Shown: in pieces, positions 23,166-34,205 of the stretch
How positions within the stretch are numbered: position 1 is the stretch's first letter
Layout of the letters: every line of letters begins with the position of its first letter
Source of the DNA: Nepenthes gracilis
Taxonomy: Eukaryota > Streptophyta > Magnoliopsida > Caryophyllales > Nepenthaceae
Assembly: GCA_033239525.1 (NCBI GenBank)
Contig: BSYO01000004.1
Location: forward strand, 18,142,037-18,206,036
DNA: 64,000 nt
Direction of reading: 5' to 3'
Notes under the pieces: model-generated
What the model was told of the DNA's origin: nothing
Seen by the model: the letters and a program-made list of their open reading frames with translations, nothing else
The model's database searches: none
Made by a program: the position numbers and the translations under genes

Positions 23166-24204
23166 TGTGTTAGAGACTTTTGTCTAATTGGCATATTCCG
23201 TAACCATATGTATTATTGTATCAATGTCAGGTTGTGGGTTGTCAGCTTAAAGTCCGATCTATCCGCCCTCCAGTCGCTCGAGCCAGTCCAAAGCCTTCCT
23301 GCTCGCCATGAGCTCGATTCCCGCTTGAGCGCAAAAACAGAATGGTGTCCGCTAGCCACTCGCTCGATACCCGCTCGAGCCGAAAATCCATTAGGGCGCC
23401 CGCTCGCTGCTCGCCTTCCGGCCGCTCGAGCGCCCACAGGGTTTCTCACGAAACCCTACGTCCGCCCGCCGCGCGCTCAATTGCTCAAGCGCGCCAGCAA
23501 TGGGCAGAATTTTTGAACGACTTTTTTGCGCCCTCTATAAATACACACCTTATGTTTTTGAAACCCTAAGCACGCCAGAGCCTCTTTTGAGAGTGTTAGA
23601 GCCATTCTACTTGAGAGAAGAGCATTCTTCTTCCTTTTCATCTTACTCCATTTGAGAAAACCGAACCTACTACGCACTATAATGTTGTGCCTCATGTTCT
23701 AACGGTTTTTCTCTTCGTTTCTATTTTCTATTTAAACTCTTACATTCTTCTACCTTCGTGGGAGACGTTGGTTCGTGAAGAAGGAGATCCGATCGTGGTT
23801 GGTACTTCAAGTGGCACGAGAGGGAAGATTGACGTGAAGACCGAAAGGTATCCGGTTCCGTTGCCACGGGCAAATCCAAGGAGTTCCTTGGTAGGGATCA
23901 CGTGACGGGAGTAAGTCGGCTAGGTTAGCACGTCGTTACCACCCGGTCTGTAAGTTGATTTTCATAGTGCATTGCTTCCCTGGTCGTTGAAGCCCGGAGT
24001 ATTTTTATCGATACCGTGGGTATCGAGTTTTCACTTCGTCACCAAAAATCGCGTCTTTATATTTTTACTTGCATATTTTGTTTACTGCGCATAATCGTTA
24101 GTCTCGTATGCATCTAGTACTAAATATCTTTTACGTGTATTAGATATTTATTATTATACACTGCTTCCGCTAAACTTTTAACGGGGTCGAAACACGTTAG
24201 CACA
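23166..24204 (+). mobile_element. LTR of a GC-rich family (copy 1) inserted in element F
   Basis: It starts TGTGTTAGAGAC and ends near TTAGCACA, an inverted match to the start. The same sequence lies in the opposite direction at 39743-40841: shared parts include TTGGCATATTCCGT, GGTTGTGGGTTGTC, repeated GCTCGAGC-type blocks, GGAGTTCCTTGGTAGGGATC and a tail GGGTATCGAGTTTT. The segment just before is TACGT, and AACGT follows a base after the end, a possible but imperfect duplication. No coding domain is present. It is likely a solo LTR; I cannot tell copia from gypsy. Confidence 0.6.
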
Positions 24205-24484
24205 AAACGTGCTTTTTCACGTTGTACATGAATTCATTTTTATGAATAAGACTTGTCCTTTCTGCATCAGGGTTTTGGACTTTTCTTTTGTCTTGTCTGT
24301 ACAAGTGTTGTTCTCTCTTTTTTTTGTGGCGCGATGCACAGCGCTTTACTCTTTGCTTTAAGTGTGTGATCTCCTTAGGATTCTCAGCATTTTGACTTCC
24401 CGGGTTTTAGCGTGTGATCCTTTTAGGGTTCTCTAGCTTTTTAACCTTTTGGGTTTCCTGGCATCGGATGTAGTTGTCGTAAGT

Positions 24485-24735
24485 CGACCTCTGGGGCCGC
24501 TCGGTCATAGTCGAGTTTTTGGAGTTCGACCTCTGGGGCAGCTCGGTTACAGCCGAATTTTTGGAGTTCGACCTCTGGGGCCGCTAGGTCACAGCCGAGT
24601 TTTTGAAATTCGACCTCTGAGGCCGCTCGGTGACAGTCGAGTTTTTGGAGTTCGACCTCTGGGGCGGCTCGGTCACAGCCAAGTTTTTGGAGTTCGACCT
24701 CTGGGACCGCTCGGTCACAGCCGAGTTTTTGGCTT
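24485..24735. repeat. 42-bp minisatellite in element F
   Basis: Six units have the core GTTCGACCTCTGGGGCCGC, then TCGGTCACAGCCGAGTTTTTGGA. Because 42 is a multiple of three, both strands stay open: the plus strand repeats a 14-residue unit with RPLGPLGHS and the minus strand one with KLGCDRAAPEVEL. Units are close to each other, so the array is fairly recent. I do not consider either frame a proven protein. Confidence 0.8.
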
Positions 24736-24794
24736 TGAGTTGTGAGTTGCTTTGTTGTTGAGGAGAGAGTATGAGAATACTTCATAACAGACAT

Positions 24795-24800
24795 AATAAA
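24795..24800 (+). terminator. Possible poly(A) signal for the antisense transcript of F
   Basis: AATAAA on the plus strand with a T/G-rich stretch after it. It lies downstream of the antisense ORF, past the inserted LTR and the minisatellite. A prediction only. Confidence 0.25.
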
Positions 24801-24849
24801 AGGACGTTTTCATTGATGTACACGTGTTACATTGCGTGGCCTCCAGGGC

Positions 24850-25781
24850 ACTTTTAAGTCCTTACGTTACATCAGTCTGCGCGCTTGGGCCTTCATGCTC
24901 ATCTTTGTTGTTCCCTTGGTCCTTCTGACAGTTACGTTCGGCGTGGCCTCGCTGGTATTGGCACCCCCAGCGGGTGGTCAGGCGTGTTCCGCGCCCATTA
25001 TGGCTTTGCCCTTCGAGCGGTGCGACTGGCTGCGTCCTACTGTTCCGGGGCCATGCCCAGGTCGTGGCAGGAAGCGGTCGAGATAGCCTTCCATTACCAG
25101 CCACTCGATTTTTACCTGGAGCTTCATGCAGTCCTCGGTGTCATGGCCGCAGCTGCAGTGGTAATGGCAGTACTCCCACTAGTCGCCTCTCTCTGGGTTC
25201 TTCAACGCTTTGGGCCATCTTAGGAACTTTTCGTCCCCGATCTGCCTCAGGATGTTGGTGAGGGACTCAGTGAGAGCAGGCAGGCCTGATGGCCCCTCTC
25301 CTCCACAGACTAACCGTTCGGGGTCGTTTTGCTCGGACGGTCCCTGGGTCTTCATTTGGGCGCTCACCCTTCTTTTCCCTTCCCCTGTCCTCTGGGACAG
25401 AGGGTCTTCTCGTCCTCCTAGCTAGCTTGTTTTGTAGGTTTTGGGTCTGAAGACCGTCCTCCAAAGCCTCTTAAGCCCCTTCTTCGTCGGGGCCTGGCTC
25501 ATGGACTTCTTTCTGTTGAGATAGTCCCTCAACTCGCCGGAAGCCTACGCCGCTTGTCGCCTCTGGAGCGCTGCTGGACGCGGGCTTTCGGGGTGCGTGC
25601 CCCTGGACTGCTCATCCACCTTCTCGCGGAGGGTACGGACGGCTCTTGAAAGGCTGTCCACCTTCTGTACTAGCTTGCGCACGCTAGTACCGGGGCCGCC
25701 ACTCATCCTGCCGCCTAATGGGAGGCACCTGTCGAAGCGCTCCTCCTCCCTAGTGGACGTACTATTTTGTCTGCTCACCAT
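24850..25781 (-). pseudogene. Shortened gag of element F
   Basis: Reading leftward from the primer-binding site, an N-terminal frame (25781-25545) has Arg/Lys-rich and heptad-like sequence with LVQKVDSLSRAVRTLREKV. Further on (25367-25179) TESLTNILRQIGDEKFLRW is followed by a stop, then CHYH, CGHDTEDC and KLQVKIEWLVMEGYL. The last part matches the zinc-knuckle end of Tat-type gag, where a C-x-x-H/C, G-H-x-T/D-x-E-C and K-x-x-I-E-x-L-x-x-x-G-Y-L pattern is common. The central capsid domain is missing. It would not give a working gag protein. Nothing like protease or reverse transcriptase follows. Confidence 0.5.
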
Positions 25782-25836
25782 CTTCGGAGCACTGGTTGTT
25801 CTGTGAGGGGCAAGCTTGTGAGCCTTTTGTCAGTTT

Positions 25837-25853
25837 CTGACAAAAGGCGCCAA
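25837..25853 (-). promoter_or_regulatory. Primer-binding site of element F
   Basis: TTGGCGCCTTTTGTCAG on the minus strand directly follows the end of the 5' LTR. TGGCGCC is the usual start of primer-binding sites of this group. It also forms a short hairpin with the following CTGACAAAAGGC. Confidence 0.65.
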
Positions 25854-26922
25854 TGTTGCGTCTCGGGATTCGGGGTCACGTGCAACACAAGTGTTTGAGA
25901 TTTAGAGTTGCAAAGAGAGAGAGAGAGAGAAAGAGAGAGAGACCGAATTTTACGTGGAAAGCCTCCCCTTAAATGAGGAGGAAAAACCACGAGGCTTTTA
26001 GCCTTCAGAAATGCTTCACTATGAGATGGAAGTCTTTACAAAGTACAAGTGTTTAGGGTTGATCCATTCCTTGTCTCTTGCTTTGTGTTTCTCTCCTTAG
26101 GGGTTTCCCTCGTTGGGGGACTTTGTCACTCTTTCGTTTCTTCTCCTTAGGAAGAGAGGGAGAATAGGCCGAGAGAGAGAGTTTAAGTCTTCTTCTGTTT
26201 TTCTTGTCTGGAATGACCCGGAAGAAGGACTCCTTTGAAAGAGATTTCGCTGGGTATTTATAGGAAAAAATGTGCCGTTGAGGAGGGGACACGTGGCAGC
26301 CAGCGGGTGGCCGAGAGGCTATCCACTATCTCGCTGGCCTCATTCAATGCTGCTGATGTGCGTAGGATAGCACGCGGCTGGCGCCGCTGGTAGGGCCTGA
26401 GCGTGTCAGGCGTGCAGAGTCTAGGTGTCAATCTTGATTTGACCAGGCGTGCCTTGTAGAGACGACGACTGGCAGTCGTTGCAGGTTCCTTGGGAATTGA
26501 CGAAGTTGTTTAGCTGGCGTTCTCGGCCATGTATGAGATAGTCCTCGTCCTTGCGTGGCGTGCCTTCCTTCTTTGTGAGTTCGAGGACTCGTTGGGAAAA
26601 CAGCTCTCGGTTGTCCTTGGTGGAATGTCCTCAGTCTATTCTTGACTTCTCGGACTGACCTGAGGCTTGATAGAACTCCTGGGGTTCTCGGGCTTGTTCT
26701 TCTTGTCCTCGTATCTGAATATTATCCGTGATGTCCTCGAGCTCCTTGTGGTTAAAAGGGCCTTTCGGACCTTCGTTGTAGCTTTGGCTCTTGGGACACT
26801 AACCTGCATTTTGGGCCTCTTGGGCTGTTTAGCCTTCTTGGTCTGTGGAAACACTTCTGGGCTTTCCACTTGGGTCTTTTCTTTGGGCCGTGTTTTATGA
26901 GCCCTTATAATAGGACCCAACA
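25854..26922 (-). repeat. 5' LTR of element F
   Basis: It reads TGTTGGGTCC...CGAGACGCAACA on the minus strand and matches the LTR at 19510-20594 along its whole length, with scattered substitutions and small indels. It has a (GA)n run at about 25915-25942 and a minus-strand TATAAATA at 26255-26262. Confidence 0.85.
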
Positions 26923-26927
26923 ATACT

Positions 26928-27962
26928 GTTAGGTCACTTTTCTACGAAATGTTTTACAAAAATCGCAGTAACACGTTTCAATTGAAAGCTTAAGCAGCAG
27001 CAACAACATATGAGATGAAATGCTGCCAATTTGACCACGTATAAAATATTATTAAAATAATTTTATTTTTTTTGGAATAAAATTGAAAAGAAATTGAGAA
27101 TTGCTCCCAAGACTGCACAATGCCTCCTTATATGTTTGGATTTGAAGAAGATTTTAGTCCATTTTAGGAAAAACATGGAATCGAAATGCTTGTTCTTAAT
27201 TATGGGAAAATGAATTAGTCTTCCATTTTTTTTTTTTAAGAAAACAAAAAAAAAAAAAGAGTTGATGCCGAAGTGCGTCGCTGTAAAGAAGAAGTCAAAA
27301 GGTAGCATCATATATTTGTTGACGAAGATTGATTCCCCCTGCCGCTTTAGCCCGGTCTCATTTTATAGCGTGGGAAGTGCGATTGATAAATATTAAATTA
27401 TGTTTTTTCATCATCCGAAAAGGCCTGTGCATCGGCTGTTGGGTTATGTAATTATCAGGGGGATTCTCCAAATCTCCTTTTTATAGTTGAGGTGCCGTGC
27501 TGGTATTTTTTCAAATCGCCCTTTCGGGTATATCTTTTAGAAATATAATATATTTTCTCTCTCTGGAGATTAAATCAACGGCCTGTAAATTCATTACTAT
27601 TAAATTAGGCTTGATTTACCAGCGAGGTCGGGTAGAGGGCGCAGATTAGAGCCCGTGAGAAAGGCGATTACATTCCCTAGGATACGCGAGATCTAAGTAA
27701 GGGCACGCACGCATCCACCGGACTCCCACGTCTAGCGGGATTATCGAGTCGGATTCAACTTAACCCTGCATCAGTAAACTTCAAATCACCCGATGCCTCA
27801 TCATCATAATATTTTCCACCAAAGAATAACAGAGACTCTTTTTACCTTTTATTTCAATTATATTATACACGGTCTAATTAAGTCTCGTGTCAAACTTTAG
27901 TATGGTTTTCTATGTACTTGGGTTAAACTTTTGTCTATCTACACATTAGTGCTCACTTTTAT
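26928..27962. other. Spacer without recognised gene
   Basis: Mostly AT-rich DNA with A and T homopolymers near 27230-27260. No LTR ends or long frames were recognised; it may be native intergenic DNA. Confidence 0.4.
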
Positions 27963-28250
27963 TGGGATCCAAACCCCTTATTAAGCTGTGAGAAAATAAA
28001 TCAATAATGTATAACCATCCAATAATAATTATAAATAATGAGACATAAGAAATTATATGTGAAAAAATTTTATTTCAAATAAGAAAAAAATTACAGGATT
28101 ATGGGCCTGTAAAATATCTATTAAGCGGTATATCTCGTTATAAAACTCAAATAAATATAAGAATCCTTTGAGGAAAACGGCGAGGAAGTCAACCGCTTTA
28201 GGAAGAGCTTTTACGGTTGCAGCCAAAGATATGCATGCATCACAAATCGG
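27963..28250 (-). mobile_element. Copia LTR fragment, left end of the nest
   Basis: GGATCCAAAC, GTGAGAAAATAAAT-AATAAT, AATAATAATTA, GAGACATA, AATTTTATTT and AAAATTACAGGATTATGGG follow the order seen at 37462-37620, in the same orientation. The right copy adjoins a copia primer-binding site, so this is probably the 3' LTR of the same minus-strand copia element, cut short where chromovirus sequence begins. Confidence 0.5.
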
Positions 28251-28269
28251 TGGTTGAAGGCAGACTCAC

Positions 28270-30110
28270 TATTTTTGAAACTTTAACTTATATACTTTTG
28301 GATTTAGGATCAACACATTTATTTGTATTTCTTAAATATATTCTTTATTTGTTATCATCCCAAGAATTATGGATTTTTCATTAACAACGTTGACACCTAT
28401 GTAATCTTCTTTAGTAACGAATATTACATAATCTAGGTGCACTGTTTGGATCAATGGGATGGACTTAATGGTAGATTTTATTTTGTTTGTTAAAATTACC
28501 AAAAAAAAAAAAAGATTTGGTTTTATTAGATATGTATATTTTGATGTAATTCTATATATGGATTGGTTAGCTAGTTATTGTACTAGCGTAGATTATTTTT
28601 ATAAAAGGGTCATTTTTTATTCCCAATTTGTGAACCATTTTACTTATAAAAAATAATACAAAAATACTTTTCATACATGATTTTTACATACATGCGTGCC
28701 ATTTGATGAGAACTAGATGTTAAGCCTACTTGGCTTGTGTGATTACCATTAGGAGTTATAGTATTTTGGCTAAGGAAATACTGTGGTATATGGATTTGTG
28801 GATATTTTTCCGAAAAAGTCTTTGAGGATTATCACCAAATCAAGATATTGAATTTGAAATTGAGATTATACCTAAAGCAGCACCCATATTGAAGGTCCCC
28901 TATAGAATGGCACTATCGTAGCTTATAGAATTAAAAAAGCAATTATAAAAATTGTTGGAGAAGAGTTTTATGTCCCTATGGGGTGCTCCGGTGTTGCTTG
29001 TAAAGAAAAAGGATAGGCCTATATGGCTGTACATAAATTATTGAGAGTTGAACAAAATCACTATAAAAAATAAGTACCAATTATCGAGAATTAATGACTT
29101 GTTGGACCAATTGTAAGAGGCATAGGTATTTTTTTAATATTGATCTGCATTCGAATTATCATTAATTGAAGATCAAGGAGTAAGACATGGTGAAGATAGC
29201 TTTCCAAATAACGTATGGGCGCTATGAGTTTTTAATTATACCTTTTGATTTAACTAACACACATACGATTTTTATAAACTTAATGAATCAAGTATTCTAA
29301 TCCTACCTTTATAAGTTTTTGGTGGTATCTATTAATAATATTCTAATATACCTGAGGAGTTATGAGGAGCATAAGACATACCTAAAGATTGCTCTCCAAA
29401 TATTTCACAAAAGGAGTCTATATGCTAAATTAAAGAAGTATAAGTTTTAGCTTAAATAGGTTATATTTTTGGGTCATGTAATCTCAAAAGGAGGTGTTTC
29501 AGTTGATCATAAGAAGATTGAAGTTGTAATAAATTACAGTTGACCAAATTTTAGAGTTTTTTTAAGGAATGAAAGGTTGCTATCAAAGATTTATAGAGAA
29601 TTTTTTCATGATTGTTATGCCCTAACTCAACTAACTCGAAAGGAAGTATAATTCAATTGGACAGAGGATTGTGAGAGAAGTTTTCAAAGTAGAAAGCTAG
29701 TCTAACGACAGCCCCAATTTTGACAACTTTTGAATGATTTGGAAGATTCAGCCTGTTATGATGTATCAAAGATCAGATTAGGGTGCATCTTGATGCAACA
29801 TGGGAAGGTGATACAAGTCAAGACAGTTGAAAATGCTGAAAAAGAATTACCCAACTTATGAGTTAGAATTGGTAGCAGTAATTTTGATACTGAAAATTTG
29901 AAGACAATATCTTTATGAAGAGAAATTATTTATGTATTCAGATTATAAGAGTTTAAAGTACTAGTTATCTGAAAAGGAATTAAATATGAAGTAAAGAAGG
30001 TGGATAGATTTCTTGAATGACTACGATTATGATATCCAATATTAACCAGAGAAGACCAACATAGTAGTGGATACCTTGAACCATTGAACGATATATCTAA
30101 TGGCTCCTTT
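28270..30110 (+). pseudogene. Protease, reverse transcriptase and RNase H of the chromovirus
   Basis: Protease: DLGSTHLFV near 28300 stands for the D-T/S-G-A/S-T-H-S-F-V active site, and a frame at 28459-28656 has VILYMDWLASY, the usual V-I-L-G-M-D-W-L. Reverse transcriptase: PYRM near 28905, WGAPVLLVKKKD near 28980, PFDLTNT near 29240 for P-F-G-L-x-N-A, and VVSINNILIY near 29325 where the catalytic Y/F-I-D-D-I-L should be; both Asp are Asn here. GHVIS follows near 29475. RNase H follows to about 30110, much weaker. Stops lie in all frames. The gag-protease junction is missing on the left. Confidence 0.65.
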
Positions 30111-30360
30111 GAGGATCAAGGAGATGGATATGTTCGATTACATGAAAGATTACAATATTCGAAAGTATTCCTAAAGCACATGGATGATATCATCATATTT
30201 TTAAGTGCAACCAAATATTTTAAAAAGAATTAAAGGAGTTAAAATAGATGATCCATTCTTTATAGATGTCACCGGTGACTTAAATAAAGAATCAAAAACA
30301 GATTTTTGTGTGCGGGTAGATAGAGTTTTGAGATTTTGAGAGTATATATGTGTGCTGAAT

Positions 30361-30928
30361 ATTGAAGGATTGAAGGAAAAAATTATGAATAAATCCCATC
30401 GATCAAAATATACTATTCACCCTAAAATTAACAAAATATATTAAGATTTGAAAAAATATATTTTGGTAGTGTAGCATAAAAAGATAAATCATGACTTCTA
30501 TGGGAAAATACTTGATATGCCAACAATTAAAGGCAGAGTATAAGCAATGGTTAGGTCTTTTATAGTTTATGTTAACCCCCAACTAGAATGGGAGGATATA
30601 ACAATAGATGTCATGATGGGTTTGCTCAGAATGCCAAGAAATTATAATGTTATTTAAGTAATTATAAATTGACTCATCAAGTCAGCTCACTTTATTACTG
30701 TTTGGATGATGTTCTCTAGTAAGACTATATGTAAATGAAATAGTTAGATTGCATTGAGTGCTTGCCGTAATTCTATCTAATTGAGACCCAAGATTTGTCT
30801 CAAAGGTTTTGAAAAGTCTACACTATGAGTTGGGAACCAATCTAAAGTTCAGTATAACTTATCATCCCCAAACAGATGAACAATTAGGTCAAATGATCTA
30901 AATTCTAGAAAATATATTTGGGCTTCAA
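30361..30928 (+). pseudogene. Integrase N-terminal and core part of the chromovirus
   Basis: Recognisable pieces in order: SKYTIHPKINKIY near 30405 for the H-P-G-x-x-K-M-Y stretch, PQLEWEDITIDV near 30585 for the P-x-W-K-W-E-x-I-x-M-D with a core Asp, KSAHFI near 30680, LRPKICLK near 30785 for the S-D-R-D-P-R-F segment with the second Asp changed, and KFSITYHPQTD near 30855. The stretch breaks at the solo LTR at 30929 and resumes at 33275. Not functional. Confidence 0.6.
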
Positions 30929-33269
30929 TTGTCACATCCAATTTTGTGATCCTGTAATTAACACTTAACCAAACAATTATTAGTTAATCGAAAATCCACA
31001 TTAAATTAACATTTGAACGTGAATTTCGCATCAATATCTTGACCGACTAAAATAATTAAATACAATTTATACACATGACCCAAAATATGTGCTACATATC
31101 ATGTGACTCCAACATTGATCTAACCATAATATCGGACCTTACAAAAGGAGTATGCCTATCCAAACATAATCAAAGTACACAAATCTATGAAAATAAAATC
31201 ATAAACTGCAATTACTGGATTACTAACATACATACCGATAAACTGTAATTATGACACCAAAAACCGACATGTAGAATTCTACAACTGCTGACCAAAATCT
31301 GAATATCAATCAATCACACCATAAAACATGTTCTAAATTGTCCAAAATATCAAAACAGCAGATTAAACTAACTAAAACTCAATATAATACTCCAATGATT
31401 ACCCAAAATCCATAATACAATATTAGACATGCTAACAACTATCTGGATACCATAATACATCATTAAATATTGGTAAAACTTTAAACTAAACTCTTCAAAT
31501 ATCACCGATCTTCATTCATACTCATCTAGCAAGAATTCATATATCTTATCTAAGGGGCTAGTAAAAACAGTAAGAAGTAAGCTAAAAACTCAACAAAACA
31601 TATAATATGACAATGATAATTTATCCTTTTATTAAAAATATATTGAAAGAATTATAGATCATGATTGGATGTAATGACATAAAATTTTCATAAGATTTAC
31701 ATAAAAAATTCAGTTTATACATTTTTAAAATTCTTATCTTATTCTTTCTCAATTTAAATAATCAAATCATATCCAAATTTGATTTTTCTTAGGGACGAGG
31801 GTCAATAGGCCTTATAGATTAAATGAGTAAACAATCAAAACTCGAGTTGTATATACTCACACACAATCAAAGACCATATAATACTATTTAAAATTTATAG
31901 GTTAGTATATCATCCTATAGATAGGATTGAACACCGCTTATCATCTACGGATGATAGGTTCAAATATCGATATATCACTATAATTATTAAGATATGTCAT
32001 AATATACTACTCGTTAAAATTTAATCTTAGTTTGATATAATTCTAAGAAAACTTCTACACTTTTCTTCATAATTCTTAATTTTTTTACTCATAGAGAAAA
32101 TAATCATAATTCTATACATAATTGTAAAGTTCTCTTTCATAATTCTATAATTTCATACTTATATTTTTATAGAAATTTAGTCATGTTAAATTTAAAAATA
32201 TAGAATGCTAAATTTGTAGCTAAATGTAGAAACCTTTAGCAATATGTATAATTCAACATCTGCAAATAAAATTTAGACTATGTAGAATATTTTGTTTTTA
32301 TTTTCCAAACTATATTAGGTTTATATTTGATAGTTTAATACATGTAAGCCCTCATGTATAAAATTAAGACATACAACAGTCATTGAAGCCATAAACTCAA
32401 CAAAAAGTGCAAGAATTTAGTAGCTTATAATAATCTCAACAACTTCAACTTAATTAGTCTACATACAGAGCCAAATTTAATGAAATTCAGTACATGCAAT
32501 CCAGAACATACTATATCATGATGTACGAAATTTATTACATTTTAAGTCATTAAATCATGATTTTAATATATGCATGTAGAGAAATTTTAAAATTCAGCTA
32601 ATTGAGACAATGTTTAAGAGTTTAAATATGAATTTCATATATTTTTATAACAAAATAAAGAGAATTATACATACATGTTGAACAATATTATCATAACTTC
32701 AAAAATCATGACATGCATGAGTAAAAAAATAAAAATTACTTAAGAAATTTAGCAAAAGATAATAATAAGAGAAGAAAACTCAGAATGTACTTATCATCAT
32801 TTAATTCTTACAAAAAACTAGCTTAGATCAACTAAATTTGAGCTTCTATGGCCTCCTCTCTCTCATTCTCTCTCTTCTCCTAGTATGTATTTCTATCTTC
32901 TCTTAAAAAAATCTAATGAAAATGATAGAAATGAGCCAGATGATCCTATTTATATAGAGTGGCACTCAAGCGTCACTCAAGCTTGCATCAAGAGTTATTC
33001 TATTAGATCACTATACTCGAGTGTGGCTCGAACGTGCCTCAAGTACATAGCTACTACCAATGACTGCTTCAGCGTTCCTCAAGCATGCATCAAGCATTGA
33101 CCCTATGACTTTTAGCACTTATGTGCCGATAAAGCCTCTATCAGACACCAAATCATCCGATCTAATTTTTAGACTTTTAACCTAATTTTTCACATCCTTT
33201 GATATTAATTTTTAATTATATTAGTTTAACTAATTATGATTACCATAAATTAAAAACTTAAATCTTACA
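30929..33269 (-). mobile_element. Solo LTR inserted in the chromovirus integrase
   Basis: The insert starts TGTCACATCC and ends AATCTTACA, flanked by TCAAT at 30924-30928 and 33270-33274. Integrase reads on after it. Read on the minus strand it runs TGTAAGATT...GGATGTGACA and shares, in order, the blocks of the LTR at 34206-36363, including the ones around TATCATC and the CTCACTTCTTACTG stretch. It is 2341 bp without coding domains. Confidence 0.8.
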
Positions 33270-33274
33270 TCAAT

Positions 33275-34205
33275 CTTAGAAATAAAAGGCAATTAGGAAG
33301 TCTACTTGCAACTGGCTGAATCCGTGTACAATAACAATTGTCAAGAAAGTATCAATATGGCCCTATTTGAAGCTTCTAATGAAAGAAAATATCGTTTCCT
33401 AATTTATTTGAAGGAGATCAGAGATCAAAGACTTTTTGGACCAAAAGTTATTTAAGAGGCATTTGAGAAAATTCCCTTGATTTGTGATCAGTTGAAGGTC
33501 ATTCAAAGTTGATAGAAGAGCTACGCTAATTAGAGAATGTTAGATTTGAGTTTTAACATTAGGGATCACGTATTTTTAAAGATATTTCTGTCAAAGAGAA
33601 TTTATCGATTTTGGATTAAAGAAAAATTGAAGCTAAGGTTTAATGGACCATTTAAAATTTTGAAAAAGATCAATGAAATATCATATAAATTAGCTCCGTC
33701 TCTGAGTTTGGGGGATGTCCACAATGTCTTCTACATATCAATACTCCGAAAGAATGTTAGATTTGAGTTTTAACATTAGGGATCACGTATTTTTTAAAAT
33801 ATTTCTGTCAAAGAGAATTTATCTATTTGGGATTAAAGAAAAATTAAAGCTAATGTTTAATAGACCATTTAAAATTTTGAAAAAGATCAGTGAAGTATCA
33901 TATAAATTAGCACCGTCTCTGAGTTTGGAGGATGTCCACAATGTCTTCTACATATCAATACTCCGAAAGTATGTTTATAACCCATCACATATTATCGAAT
34001 ACAAACCGTTGATGATAAATAAAAATTTAATATACATTGAGAAACCGAATCAAATTAAAAAAAAAAAAAGAATCAGATATTTTGGACAAAGGTAATTTAT
34101 TTCTTCAATGAAAAGATGAGATCACGTGGAAAAGAGGATACGAGTTCCGAAAAAAAGCTGTATTTATTTCTTTGATTAAGTATATTAAATTTTGAGGACG
34201 AGATT
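33275..34205 (+). pseudogene. Integrase C-terminal part and chromodomain remnant
   Basis: After the solo LTR the frame continues with a YNNNCQESINMA-like stretch near 33330 (Y-N-N-S/N-x-x-x-S-I-x-M-A-P), then ERKYRFL, and a R-x-x-D-x-x-F-x-x-G-D-x-V-F-L-K block at 33540-33590. FNGPFKILKKI is the GPY/F motif and DVHNVFYISILRK the usual G-V-H-N-V-F-H-V-S-x-L-R-K. Both occur twice because of a 217-bp tandem duplication. Beyond 34095 another frame has DEITWKRGYEFRKK, matching the E-A-T-W-E-x-E part of a chromodomain. The coding part ends near 34190 with a FED-like tail. Confidence 0.65.
33535..33968 (+). repeat. 217-bp tandem duplication in integrase
   Basis: GAATGTTAGATTTGAG begins at 33535 and again at 33752, and the two units are nearly identical to CAATACTCCGAAAG at their ends. 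217 is not a multiple of three, so the copies are in different frames. The few differences suggest it arose after the element had begun to decay. Confidence 0.85.

Larger units (their letters stand above)
19510..26922 (-). mobile_element. Element F: complete non-autonomous Tat-like LTR retrotransposon
   Basis: Two closely similar LTRs (19510-20594, 25854-26922) end in TGTTG...CAACA and are flanked by a perfect duplication ATACT (19505-19509 and 26923-26927). A primer-binding site TTGGCGCCTTTTGTCAG lies next to the right LTR on the minus strand and a G-run polypurine tract next to the left one, so the element reads right to left. Inside 5.26 kb are a shortened gag with a zinc knuckle (minus), a 42-bp minisatellite, an inserted foreign LTR (23166-24204) and, antisense to the element, an ORF of the kind found at the 3' end of Tat-lineage elements. 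Protease, reverse transcriptase, RNase H and integrase are all absent. It must have relied on another element's enzymes to move. LTR similarity and the intact duplication make it one of the younger insertions here. Confidence 0.85.
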
